Below are positions 46,551-57,800 of a DNA stretch of 64,000 nucleotides, in pieces (position 1 is the first letter of the stretch; each line of letters opens with the position of its first letter). The notes below the pieces were generated by a model. It had not been told where the DNA came from. It saw only the letters and a program-made list of their open reading frames with translations, and made no database searches. The position numbers and the translations under genes are program-made. Origin of the DNA: Streblospio benedicti (lineage: Eukaryota > Annelida > Polychaeta > Spionida > Spionidae); NCBI GenBank assembly GCA_019095985.1, contig CM032659.1, positions 25,400,053-25,464,052 of the forward strand, read 5' to 3'.

Positions 46551-49500
46551 ATGGATACAGACGAGGACAGTGCGGTGGACCGCCCCCAGCCCTGCCCCAC
46601 CCCTGCTGACAGAGGCCAGCCACGGGGGCGGCGGTGTCCCCGCCTGCCCGGCCAGGTCGCCCTGGTCACGGCCGCCCTCGTCGCCTTCGCCTTCATCACC
46701 CACCACGCCGTGAGCGGTGGCGGGCCTGGAGGCCGTCTGCCGTCGACTTCGCCCACCCTGCAGCACTACTACGGGCTGGGGACGGTGCTGGGCGGCGGGC
46801 GGGGCGGCGGGCACAAGCGGGCGGCCGAGGGGGAGGGCGAGGAGGCGGGTATGGCCGCCGGGACTTCTGCCCCGCCGGCTGGGGCGGGAGCGGGCTCGGG
46901 AAGTGTGACCACCACGGCCGTGGTCCCCACACAGGTGAATACGGGCTGATCTTTTGCACTTAATAGTATTATATATCTGATGACATGTAATTGTGTCACA
47001 AAACATGTTTTGATTTTTTGCAATAAGTAGTCTATCTTGGATCATGTAATTGTGTCATTAGACGTACAGCTGATAAGGACATCTCCCTTTTAACAACATC
47101 TTCCTTATACATACGCCTCTGTCTCTAAAATGAGAAAATCTGATTGACTCTGATTCTGCGACCTATTACTATTTGCTACAGAATTTTGAGAAGTCTAAAC
47201 ACCTACCGATATTGCTAATTGATTGGAAAATAGACAACCTTTTGCTATTTCATTAAAAAAATGACACTTATATTTGGGAAACAACTTCGTGTGACGTAAA
47301 TGCTTTACTTACGTTGATTAAACGGTGTACGTTCCTCAATTTTAGACCAGTGATCAAAAAAGGGGGCTGGGTGGGGGTTACAGTTCCAAGCATGGTTCCC
47401 AGCATCATATATACCACACACACCTTCCCACGATGCTGGGTCCCGCTGTACAAAACCTTCTTAAATGAAACAGACCAGCACGAGCCTCCACCGAGAGAGC
47501 ATCCGCCATGAAGGTAGCAGTCCTGATGTGATCTCACAGACAGGTCGTTCTATTGCAGACGACGCTGTCAGCCAAGCTGGTCACCCACTCCATGCTCGAC
47601 TTCTCCGTGACGGGCCGCAACCTCTCTACCACGACCACCACCGCCGAGACCCCCGACGAGACCACCATCACCACTGCCTATGCTACCAGCACGGCGGCCC
47701 TGACGACGACCACGGTGCCCACGAGGCCGCGGTCCTTGTCCTCCACGGCCCGGGCCTCCACCTCCCCGCAGCCGGGTACGTCGCCAGCGCCATACCACTG
47801 TGTGCTATACAATTAGGCCATAGTGTCAGAGATAGTAATGCTCTTTGATAGTGTTGTAGTTTTTAAAAGTATTTTATTACTATTTTGCTATAATGTAACT
47901 TGGTATATTGATGCTATGGAATGTAAATGATCTCAAGCGCTCAATGTTCACCCACGAATTTGTTGCTCGGGTGTGGATGTAAAATATGAGCTTTGCCTTT
48001 AATATTGGAGATAAAGTGCTTATGAGCAGTGGTTACATACAATATACTGACTGATTCACGTTCAATGTTGGAGACTCATTGTCTGACTAGAGCTTTAGGT
48101 AGCTGTGTCTACAATAGTAAATCTGACAATGTGCATTTTAATGAGCTGCAATTCACTGTTCAGATAGAAAATACACAGGGGAGATGACTCTACAACCAAG
48201 CACGTTTTGAAGTACATTGTATCAATTTGGCCATTAGTAATCACTACAGCATTATGACTGATGACCCAATCACTTATCGCGACTGTCTGACCCTAGCATC
48301 GTATGGATACTAAATTAACAACAATCGAAAAGAGTTAAAATGCTTAGCCAAATATAAGTACGTAAGCTGTTCAGTCGGCCTTTGTGAGCTAGGATCTCCT
48401 CCCCCGCCCACTGACGCCTTGTTTGTTTGTCCGCAGGTGGAGCCGAGGTCGAGGACACCTCCCCGCTCGTGGACGTGCCCGTGTCGCCCGTGCCGGCAGG
48501 GTAAGAGGCGAACACGCTACCGCGGCCAGGTGTAATACAGTAGAACCTCCAATTAAGACCACCTCTCTATTGAGACCACTTCTGTAATAACACAACATTT
48601 CACGGTCCCAAACCTTCATAAAGCCACTACAACCTAAAACGAACCTCTGTATAATGACCACTTATCTAATGAGACCACGTAAGATTAGTCCCAAAGGTGG
48701 TCCTAATACAGAGATTCTACTGTCCATGTATACCAGCAATAGTCCAGCATTGTAATTACGGGCATGGGTTATAGTTTGCACACTTCGCTATGATTACTTC
48801 TGTTTAAGCGAGTACAAACATATACATGCTATCGACACAATTGATTGCATGCATATTTTTTCCAGCAAACTGCGCACACTGACAAATAATGCTAAAATTC
48901 AAAACGACAGCTTGATATTTGTATTGTTTCAATTCAATTCAATTCAATTCATTTATTAGAGTCACCAATATATGGTATATCTAAAACAAAAACAAAAAAA
49001 CAAAAACAAAAAAAAACAATGTACAAGAAAGCATAGAAAGTACAATTAAAGTTGAATCATCTGTGTTTCACAGGGCCACACCCACCGTGGAGATAAAGAT
49101 GGATGGGCCCCCAGAGCCGACCCGGCCCGGCCCCGAGACCTCACGCCAGCCCACGTCCAGCACGTTCAGCCCGCCAGACACCGTGCTAGAATCGCAGTGA
49201 GTCAGCCGCTAGAAGGCTACAGTCATCGCTGACAGAGCCAGGGTTTTTGGGGAAAAGGGAGCGGGAGCACACTCGTAGGATTTTATGGGTTTTGTGTGCA
49301 TGGAAGCTCGCGGAGATGCAAAAAAAAAACAAAACAAAAAAAAAACAAATATGAATTTTGTGGGGATTGCCTTAAATGAGTGTTGAGCAACTCATCCCAT
49401 AATGCACAGTACTATGTGGTACCTACACACCAAACAGGTAGTGGTCAGACGAGTGAATGTTAAAGCGAGTGACCAGCACTGTTGCAATTGTGCTCTATGT

Positions 49501-52500
49501 CCCCATGGGAAGTTTGAAAATAAGGCAATATAGAGTGAAAAGTCTGCAAATGACCTAGAGCTGTTCACACAATCACGTAGGTCACCACCATCGCGAATGG
49601 GTTTAGAAATAAAAAAGTAGCATCCAAACAAGTGCCAAATGAAATTACTACCAAGACCACAATTGGTGTCCCGGTGGCAAAGTGTAAAAAGAAAATTTCT
49701 AGTTAGATGTAATGGAAATATGTAAATAAACATGTAAAAATCTCATATTATTGCCACGTGCGGGATATCTGTACATCCGTGATGCCATAAGAAAATGCGC
49801 ATGTAGTAATAATGAATCATAAAAATTGTCTTTATCTTATGAAAACACAAGTAAGTAGCTTTACTTTGACACCTCAAACGCTATTTTTGGTTAATTAATA
49901 ACGGTGCTACGATTGTTTAAACATAAAAACATACGTGATGTTTACTGTTCTAAAGTAAAGCATGTTTAAAGCAATCGTGCGTATGAAGAATAAACTATAA
50001 AGCTAGTACACTTGCACCTTACATTCCCTCTGTGTGCAGACGGCCCAACCCCAGCCAGCAGACGACCCGCCAGCAGCAGTCGCCCGCCACCAGGCGGCGC
50101 CCCAACACGCCCACGCTGACGTCACTGATGACGTCAACGTTCGTCAAGATGGCCGCCGAGGAGTACTTCAACTCGGTCAAGATGGCGACAGCAACGCCGG
50201 GAAAGTTCGGCGACACCGGTGTGTTGTAGGCCCCTATTGTCAAATTAGAGGGTATTTTGACTGATGTCCGTTATATTGCCTTTTCGAAAATCAAATCTTT
50301 ATTTGCGAAAATTTGGCAAGACATTTTGAACTATATATTTGCAAATGGATGTTTTGGAGGCTTAAGCAGACCGTCTTTCAACGTCCGTATGTGGTGTGAA
50401 ATGAGGCGTATATATTGTATAATTTACTTGGTAAATTGTATAATGTACTTCGTATATTAAATGTTCTTTGTATATTGTATACAGTTTGTCGTATGCACAT
50501 CATACCTGAAAATAATAAAACAAATGACAGTCGTAGAATATAGAATGCCGTATGAACTGAAAGCAACAAAAAAAAAGTTAAAACAAATGAAAAGCAGATA
50601 TGATTGGATATCTATCCACCTATGGAACTCCGGCACTTCGCAACAACGTTTTATCCCGTTATGTTCTACGTTTCCACCCTTTTAGGGACCAAACCGCCTC
50701 CAGACCTGAACACGGCCTCTCCGCCCCCGGCGGCCGGAGGGGACCGGGGTGGGGAGGCGGCGGGCAGGCAGCCGACCTTCCCCCCGGCGGGGGACGACAC
50801 GGTGGCCTATAGCCAGCCCTGCACAGCCACGGCGTTCCAGCTGCAGCGGGTGTGCAGGTGAGTGACCAGTGATCAGTCTACGCGTATATTGATGCATGGT
50901 ATTCAATTTTAACTGTCTCTACTCCCATCATTTTGGTATCTATAGCGCTGGGTTTTCGGTTGGAGTCCTGGGATGGATATGACATAGTCAAATGGGAGAT
51001 AGCCTTCACCTTTGTCAATCTAGTGACAGGAACGTGCTTGCAATACTATAGAGAACTACGAGCGGGGATCAGAGCTGAATAACAGCATACATGATAACTC
51101 AACTCTCTATATCGGCTGCCCTTAGTAGCTACCCCCAGAGCATGATGGTGGTGATGGTGGTGAAATACATAACATTAAATATAGTTTAAAGACTTGTGGC
51201 AGTCTGACTTCTGTATTACAACATGAAATATACATGCAATGTCAAAGACCTTACCATAGGCCGACATAATGTAATAAAGCCAAATTGACAACCATGACAC
51301 GACACGTGACACGCTTGCAGCGCGTCTCGGCTGCCGGCGGGCCGTGAGAACGTGACGCTGGAGGGCGTTGCGGGCGAGCTCTTCCTGCCCGCCGTGCTGG
51401 ACGGGCTGCAGCAGCGCTGTGCGCCCAGCGTGTGGTGCCTGCCCGGCCCCAGCCTCGCGGAGCACGCGCCCAGCACCTACCTCGACTACTGCCACCTGAT
51501 GGGCTGCCTCACCGACATCACCGACGACTGCCTCAACAAGGTGGGCTGGCACAGTGCGAGGATGATGTGTACATTGGGGAAGGATGAGGGTTATGATTGC
51601 ACATTGTCATAGTACGCAGTCGATGTTGCATCATAGTGTAAAAGAGAGTCCAATTGACCGACGATGATGTATGCAGTATAAAGGAGTTCATTGTTAAAAC
51701 CATTGCGGGATGTCATAGAGGTTTTCATAAGATTGTTGGTTGAGAAGCATCAGCTGATATGAGGACGTTGGTTTATTGGGCTCAATGGCGGATCTAGGTT
51801 TTTGGAACAGGGGGGGGGGGACTTAACGGTTTTCATGGGTTTCGTACGCGCTATCGATGGCGGACATGCCAAAAGCCCTGAGAAAATGAAGTATTTTGGT
51901 GGGAAAAGAGGGAGGCGCGCCCCCTGCGCCACCCCCTGGATCTGCCTATGCAGGCTCCTGCTATGCACGTAGTTTTGTCTTTGCGTCTTTCCTGTTAATA
52001 GGGGGTGCAATGCGGATGTTATTATTACAAAAATATCAAACAAGAAGTTACTTCCGGTGACACAATGACACGGAAATTCAAAATTGCCCTTTTTGTTCTC
52101 AGTTGTGCTTATAAAGTAATACCGCATAATTGTTTATAATAGCCTCGTAGATTCATCGTAGAAGTGATGAAACATGTACCAGATCTATGTGTTTGAAACA
52201 TCCGTGGTCAGCTTACTGGAAAAGCTTTCAAAAGAGTTACGGTCCGCCTATGACCTGGCTTAAAGAGGTTCTAATGACCACGGGGTGTGCTAGTGGTTGA
52301 TGAACAGTCTCTCCCTGTTGTCTCCATACACACTTGAAATATAGCCTACGAGGCTATTGTGCACTGTGCAATCTTTTTGCGTCAGCATAGCCTATAGGTG
52401 TTTAAAAAATAAGAGTGACCGTTGGCATGTGACCAGCGTTTTCGTTTAGACCTGGTGTGAATGTTCCCCGTTCTGCAGGAGCGGAAACTCATCGTGGCCA

Positions 52501-55500
52501 CGCTGGGGCTGCTGTGTGACGCGCATGCGCGCAACATGACGTCACGCTGCGTGCGCGCGCTGCGCATGAACTCGCACGTGGCCATGACCGACCTGTTCCG
52601 GATTCGGTTTCGCAAGTCTGAGGTACGCACACCCAATAAAAGGTCAGGTAGTCACGGCATTTTAATTATCTGTTCACCCAACGAAAGGTTAGGTAGTCAC
52701 ATAACTTTTTTTTCTGTTCACCCAACCACACAGCTGGGAGTAAAAGAAGTTTGCTGATTCCTGGGGTAATTCAATGAAAGACTATGACAGAAGATCTTCA
52801 GAAATAAAATACCACCGTGAACATATGAAAAACATAGGCCTACTATTTGTCTCTTGAACAGCTCACGCTGGTGATAATGATCCAGAACCATCAGAAACTG
52901 CCACTTTACACAGCTGATGTCTGCTTCTGTTGCTTGCAGGAGGTGTGCACGCCCGAGCTCCAGAGGGAGTGCAACGGCTCCTGTCGAAGTGTGAGTACAC
53001 AAAGTTTTCTGCCCTATGTATTATATATCACCTCTGTGTTTGGCACCTTCTATGGGTCTGTATGTGAATGGTCATAGAATCTAATTCGATGACTGGCCAG
53101 GGCAACAGGCTAGTAGGATTACTAACAGCAGGATTTACGTACAGTAGAACCTTAGGACCACCTTTTGGGACCACTATTAGGTGGTCTCAAGGGAGAGGTG
53201 GCCTTAAAATGGAGGTTAATCGTGGTAGCTTTATTACAGGTTTTGGACCTTGAAAAGTGGTCTTATTGTAGAGGTGGTTTCAATAGAGAGGTGGTCGTAA
53301 ATCGAGGTTCCACTGCCTGATAATGGACATTAGCTTCACCTGCCCGTGTTTGCAGTCTGCGGAGAACCTGCACTGTATGTGCGCTGCGTGCGGCCACGAG
53401 ACGTCCATGCTGGCGGCCTACGCGCCCTGGACGTGGTTCTTCTCGCCCGACACCGAGGGCGGTGGCGGCGGCGGCATGAACGGCACGGGCGGCGTGTGCG
53501 GCGTCAACGCCTCCACCGCCGACTGCGCCCTGTTCCGGGACGAGGCGGCGTGGTGGTGGAACAGGCTGCTACAGGTAACACCCGGGGGTGGGTGGGGGAT
53601 GGGGGCTGCTATTGCTAGCAAACCGGGGCATTTCTTTGACAGCCGATAAAACTTAAGAGTACTACTTTATTGACAACCTCCCTTTTACACTGCAGTCTAT
53701 CTACCCGTCTACCCGTAGACCTATGAGCGTATTTTCTCTGGACATATTTTAAAACTCGCATCCATGTTGACCAGACTTAGCACCAGCAAGAAAACAAACG
53801 AACAACCAATCAAAAGCCTTGCAAATCTTCTTTTAAATATAAGCCCCAATTTCCAAGGCTTATAGCACTGATCATTGACTTGTGAAGGAAATTTGTGGTG
53901 GCAATCTGATTGGTTGAAGTCGTGAATGAGTCTCTACGAGTGTCACGGTTTTGGGATGAGTGCATTCTTTCAATGGTTTGTGAATTGAATAATAAACCTG
54001 AAGGAAGAAGGATGTAGATGGTGAGTAGGTGACACAGTGGTCCAAGGGTTAAGTCCAGCAATGCCCATGTTATATGGCTCTAAAACGTCTTGGCTATGGC
54101 ATTAATAAATACTCAAATTTTATAAACCCAAGATCTTAAATTTCACATGTGTTTGAAATACTCGATTCTGGTTGGAGTTCAAAATGTTATATCATACTGC
54201 AAAGTTTAAGACCTAAAATGATAAATAATAATAGTAATAGAGGAAAAAAGGTTAATTATAGAGTAGGGATGTGAAAGATCAGACAATATCCAGATATCTC
54301 ACCTAGTGTGGAATTTAATGTCCACGCTCGGTGAGATATCGTCTGTTATCTCTATCCCCACTTTAATAATGTATGTGTTTCCCATTGCTTGCATACATTT
54401 TCCTTAGCTTCTCTCTCACATCTGTTTAGCAAGCATATTTCTACCAACGATAAACATAGCTGAATACAGGTTTTTACAACCCTAAGCTTCCATTAAACTA
54501 TATCAAGTGGCACAGACAGGACTCAAACTCAGAACCCCAAGGCTGTAAGACCAGAATGATACCATGATCCAAAGCAGCGAGCTGTTAAAAGGTTGGTAGA
54601 AATATGCTTGCTAAAAAGATGTGAGGGAGAAACTTGAAAACACTTGTACAATAGAACCTCTCCATTAAGACCACCGTTGGAACCAGTTCTAGGTGGTCTC
54701 AGTATAGAGAAGTGGTCTCTCTACAGAGGTTCATTTGGGCAGTTTTACGAAGCTCTGGGACCGTGAAAAGTGGTCTTATTCTAGGTCATATTCAATAGAG
54801 CGAGGTGGTCTCAATTGGCGGCTCTACTGTTCTATAACGTGCGCCGTGTCTCCCCCAGCAGCGCGGGTCGGTGGTGGCGGCGCTGCGGGCGCGGGACGGC
54901 GCGGTGCTCGCGGCTCTGGCGGCCGCCCTGCTCGCCGCCCTGCTCGCCCTCGCCGCCGTCACGTGGCTGTGCCTCAGGCGGGCGCACCACCTCAAGGCCG
55001 TGTTCAACTACGCCGCCTACAGGAGGGACATGGTGAGTGTGGTATGGGGACTATTGGGGAGGTTGGACTGGTGACCAGATGGTGGTGGCTGATGGGTTCC
55101 ATTCCCGGTCGTCGGGTCTGGTCGTGGGTGTTGAGGAAACGCGCCCCTTAAGAGGTTGCATATTGCTACGTGGTACCTATACAAGTGAAATAGGTACAGG
55201 TCAGGTGAGTGAATGCTAATGTGAGTGATTCGCACGTGTGAGCTACAATTGCAAATGGTGTACACAGTAAATGTTGTATGCTCCCCAGGGAGTTGAGTGC
55301 CAAAGACGCTAATGACCTGACCAAATGAGTCGACTGGGCAGTGCTCCTGAATAGTAGACTATAAACTCAGATATTTACACATATCATTATCATAGATTAT
55401 ATAGACCTAGATAGTGGAACCCAGCTCTATTAGAGATTATATAGAGCCTAACCTAAAGGTACCCATGGTAATTTCTTTGTTGGATATTTCCCACCAGTCT

Positions 55501-56369
55501 ATCAGTACTGCCACGTAAAGACTGGAGGGAATGTTACATACAAGCAAAGCAAGCACATCGTGTTTGCTCATACATTATATAGAGGGCTGCCACCTGTATA
55601 CACGAGGACAGGGTGTGGCTACGTCTTGGTGGTGGTGGGAGTATCCCCATCAACCACAGCACACTTTTTGCATAAGCGCTGCGGTCATTTAGTATCAAGG
55701 TCTCTATAATATATGGTAGCATGAAACGAAACTCAATATGAAATATGGACTTTGCTAGTGCTGGTGTGGGATTTAATTTCGATTGAGTAACTGTAATGAA
55801 CATGAATGTAGAAGATGCACAGTGCATAATGCAAACGCAATAAGTCGTATGCTCGTTGCTTAATATTTTCACAATGGCTTCCATCTCTGCCATACCGATA
55901 TTTTTCAGCTGTTACTTGTGTTTTCACTGACAGTGCGAAGCTCATCCAGCTGGTGCTATTTTGTCTCATTTTATACACGTAGTTTTTATATCTCATTTTT
56001 TTCATGTTCATACCCAGCATTTTAAGGGGGATTATGGGGTTGTTCCAAATTGCCCCCATGGCTACACCACTGTTTACTCTAAATGTCATGAAAATATCCG
56101 TCCACAATAATATGAACTATAAATTCTTCACAAACGTATGTTTTGAACTCTGTATTCTAATGCCATCTTTATGCCATAGTTATATCATATTCGACAGAAC
56201 TGTAAGTGCAACATGGGAAAATGCATATTAGAAGGTGGTATCTAGCAAACTACACGACTGTTTATACACTGTGCTGTAGGTGGACTACACACCGCTAGAT
56301 GACGGGGGAGCCGAGCCCGTGCTCACCAACGGCGACATTGACGTCCTCGACTCGGACCTGGAGGCGTGA
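46551..56369 (+). CDS. Unrecognised two-pass membrane protein with cysteine-rich ectodomain (12 exons)
   Basis: Exons: 46551-46934, 47559-47775, 48437-48500, 49074-49196, 50040-50218, 50686-50857, 51321-51540, 52479-52622, 52940-52990, 53356-53574, 54859-55032, 56280-56369. All have GT/AG borders and consistent phases, giving 678 residues. Family not recognised. A charged N-terminus precedes a hydrophobic segment (QVALVTAALVAFAFI, about residues 35-54). A long Ser/Thr/Pro/Gly-rich stretch follows (about 55-355) with Thr clusters such as NLSTTTTTAE, likely O-glycosylated. A cysteine-rich region (about 363-590) carries N-glycosylation sequons (NVT, NMT, NGS, NGT, NAS). A strong membrane segment (GAVLAALAAALLAALLALAA, about 605-630) is followed by a basic stop-transfer RR and an acidic tail ending DIDVLDSDLEA. 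The likely topology is both termini inside and a large glycosylated loop outside. The start ATG is the first in the exon and follows an untranslated-looking CA-rich leader. AATAAA lies at 56665-56670. Exons are extremely GC-rich. Confidence 0.85.
46935..47558 (+). other. Intron 1 of the membrane-protein gene
   Basis: AT-rich, no element recognised. Confidence 0.6.
47776..48436 (+). other. Intron 2 of the membrane-protein gene
   Basis: No element recognised. Confidence 0.6.
48536..48724. mobile_element. Complete pogo-like MITE (best reference copy)
   Basis: It starts TACAGTAGAACCTCCAATTA (then AGACCACCTC) and ends ATACAGAGATTCTACTGTCC. The ends are inverted repeats, preceded by TA. It is about 187 bp with no ORF, inside intron 3 of the membrane-protein gene. 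Confidence 0.8.
48928..49065 (-). mobile_element. Reversed retroelement tail next to an exon
   Basis: An (ATTCA)n run at about 48929-48950 leads into TTTATTAGAGTCACC and long A-rich tracts (AAACAAAAAC type) at 48985-49018. It resembles the 3' end of a non-LTR element in minus orientation. It lies within about 10-25 bp of the acceptor at 49073. The exact end is unclear. Confidence 0.4.
49240..49335. mobile_element. Fragment of a GGCAGATCCAGG-family MITE
   Basis: CAGAGCCAGGGTTTTTGGGG, then GATTTTATGGGTTTTGTGTG and AAGCTCGCGGAGATGCAAAA, match the first half of the copy at 51783. Confidence 0.5.
49372..49600 (+). mobile_element. SINE fragment of the 38112 family
   Basis: It shares TATGTGGTACCTACACACCA, AACAGGTAGTGGTCA and GAGTGAATG, and a downstream segment with CCCATGGGAAGTT and GCAAATGACCTA, with the copies at 38112 and 55056. 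The tRNA-like head is missing or replaced. Confidence 0.65.
49601..50039 (+). other. Rest of intron 4
   Basis: AT-rich with no further element recognised. Confidence 0.5.
50117..50136 (+). promoter_or_regulatory. Two perfect CRE palindromes inside an exon
   Basis: TGACGTCA occurs at 50117-50124 and 50129-50136, 12 bp apart, within the coding exon that encodes TLTSLMTSTFVK. CREs bind ATF/CREB proteins. Here they could equally be chance products of Thr-Ser codon use. Confidence 0.3.
50219..50685 (+). other. Intron 5
   Basis: AT-rich with short TATATTGTATA-type repeats near 50405-50485. No element recognised. Confidence 0.5.
50858..51320 (+). other. Intron 6
   Basis: No element recognised. 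Confidence 0.5.
51783..51955. mobile_element. Best copy of the GGCAGATCCAGG-family MITE
   Basis: It runs from ATGGCGGATCTAGGTTTTTG through a G9 run, TTTCATGGGTTTCGTACGCG, GCGGACATGCCAAAAGCCCT and GTATTTTGGTGGGAAAAGAG to CCCCCTGGATCTGCCTATGC. The termini are inverted repeats of about 15 bp. No ORF, and the superfamily is unknown. It sits in intron 7 of the membrane-protein gene. Confidence 0.75.
51956..52478 (+). other. Rest of intron 7
   Basis: No further element recognised. Confidence 0.5.
52628..52733 (+). repeat. Tandem repeat of ~45 bp just inside intron 8
   Basis: CACCCAATAAAAGGTCAGGT then AGTCAC (about 52630) recurs as CACCCAACGAAAGGTTAGGT then AGTCAC (about 52675), with a partial third copy (CACCCAACCACAC) near 52720. 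It starts 5 bp after the donor. Confidence 0.75.
53138..53318. mobile_element. Pogo-like MITE upstream of exon 10
   Basis: It runs from TACAGTAGAACCTTAGGACC to ATCGAGGTTCCACTGCC, with AAAAGTGGTCTTATTGTAGA and GGTGGTTTCAATAGAGAGGT inside. It ends about 40 bp before the exon 10 acceptor. Confidence 0.75.
53575..54261 (+). other. First part of intron 10
   Basis: No supported element. A weak tRNA-like phrase at about 54015-54060 was not pursued. Confidence 0.45.
54262..54362. repeat. Compact hairpin
   Basis: The left arm (GATCAGACAATATCCAGATA, TCTCACC) and the right arm (GGTGAGATATCGTCTGTTAT) are inverted copies of about 42 bp with a loop of about 13 nt. Confidence 0.75.
54408..54635. mobile_element. 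MITE with ~40-bp terminal inverted repeats and a tRNA-like core
   Basis: The left end TTCTCTCTCACATCTGTTTA, then GCAAGCATATTTCTACCAA, is inverted at 54592-54633. Between them is a minus-strand tRNA-like segment (GGGGTTCTGAGTTTGAGTCC on the minus strand). This may be a SINE inserted in, or captured by, a DNA element. Confidence 0.7.
54648..54836. mobile_element. Pogo-like MITE ending 22 bp from an exon
   Basis: It runs from TACAATAGAACCTCTCCATT (then AAGACCACC) to TTGGCGGCTCTACTGTTCTA. The exon 11 acceptor AG is at 54857-54858, so the 3' terminus of the element lies where a branch point would be expected. Confidence 0.75.
55056..55345 (+). mobile_element. tRNA-derived SINE in intron 11
   Basis: The tRNA-like head (GATGGTGGTGGCTGATGGGT, then TCCATTCCCGG) is followed by the family body (GCTACGTGGTACCTATACAA, ATAGGTACAGGTCA, GGTGAGTGAATG). 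A 3' segment (CCCCAGGGAGTTGAGTGCCA, then ATGACCTGACC) follows. Longest copy in the window. Confidence 0.75.
55346..56279 (+). other. Rest of intron 11
   Basis: AT-rich. Several frames on the minus strand are unsupported. Confidence 0.5.
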
Positions 56370-57689
56370 GGCCAGCGCCGTACCCAGGCCAGACGCTCCA
56401 GAGACTCGGAGCTCAAGCTGACGTGGCTCTAGTCACAAGCGGGGATGTGTTTCGCCCATTTCGGCTCAAGTCTGCTTTCTGTGGTGCATTGCTGACTTCT
56501 GCCCATGATTGTAATGCTGCATAGAGGTTTGCTGACTTCTTCTTTTAGACTTTTATGTTGTAGAAGTCAACAGATCTCAATGTAATATTACAAAATCCTT
56601 TAAAATCAAACGGGTAGCAGTCAGTTAGGATACGCTACAAAACCAACAGAAAGCAAACAACAACAATAAACAACAACGACGACAACGACAACCTGGTCAC
56701 CATAGTGACCGCCCGTATCTGTCACTAGCGTCTAGAGACCGTGGGTGATCTCGGGATCTACCGTAAGGCACACCACCTCTCGGCTGCCCGGTGTGTCTCT
56801 GCAGTCTTCACTTGCAGCATGGTGCTAGCCCACTGTTCTTGCTTACTGTACAACAGGCTAGGCATGGACAGTCCCCGATGTTCATCCTTGAATGTCTGCT
56901 GTGTGATATATGAAACTTTCGTTTCTTAAAAAGAAAAGAAAGAAGAAAAGAATTACCTGGGGTTGGCGATTAGTCTACAAACGCTCAGGATACACTCAGC
57001 CAGTCCCGAATTAGCCAAATTAGGTGTGCTGTTGTGGCCATTTGATGCTTTTTCTCATCATAAACACATGTATATTGTTTAAGGTAGAATTATATTTTCA
57101 CACATCCCTTACCCAGCAGTCATTTGTGACTGTCGGACTGGGACCAAGGCGACGGTGATTAGATCTCAGAATAGAAACCGAAGCTATCAGGAATCTACAT
57201 TGTGGGGATATTTAATGAATTCTAGTTTTAATGTTCACCTTCAGTTATACAGCTATCACAGAGTCAGAATATTAGCAAAACATTACACTTAACATGAACG
57301 TTAATCAAGAGATAACTACATGTAGACATGGTATTTCTGGTCATATGTCAACAATACATTCAATGTCTCCAGCCGCTGTTGATAATACTAGTTTCTGATA
57401 GGCTGGCTACCATGAGTTTAATATTATACTGTCCCATATTTTGCCAGCATACACATGTGCTTTGTTTTGACAATTAACTGTGTGAAACTACGATAGAAAC
57501 ATGTGATGACAGTTGGTGATGGTCACCACAAGGACATGTCTCACCTTGTGTGGTCTGCACACAGCACTCGTTCGCTAAGCACAAGTGTAAGCACATGCAT
57601 TGTTTCACGACATTGAAAAAGATATAGATGTATTGGCCTTGGGTGAACGTATTGTTGAAATAGGAGATTTGTGAAAATGAGCCTAAAAA
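56370..57689. other. 3' UTR and intergenic
   Basis: Contains a (CAA)n-type stretch and AATAAA at 56665-56670, the likely polyadenylation signal of the membrane-protein gene. No other gene seen. Confidence 0.5.
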
Positions 57690-57800
57690 GGATTGGCGAC
57701 AAAGGGCCACAGTGGTAGGGTTGTGGGTTTCGAGTCCCAACAATGGCTAATTTAGAGAGCTCTATAGCACTGGGGAGGAGGTGTCCTTGCATAAGATGTT
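57690..57800 (+). mobile_element. tRNA-like SINE remnant
   Basis: GGGCCACAGTGGTAGGGTTG, then GGGTTTCGAGTCCCAA, resembles a tRNA A-box/B-box pair at near-normal spacing. The downstream TATAGCACTGGGGAGGAGGT, then TCCTTGCATAAGATG, is typical of a SINE body. No closing acceptor stem. Confidence 0.55.

Noticed and set aside
46533-47045. 170-codon minus-strand frame and other frames over 46.5-47.0 kb
   Set aside because: GC-rich shadows of the first exon of the membrane-protein gene, which has a coherent start, membrane segment and donor.
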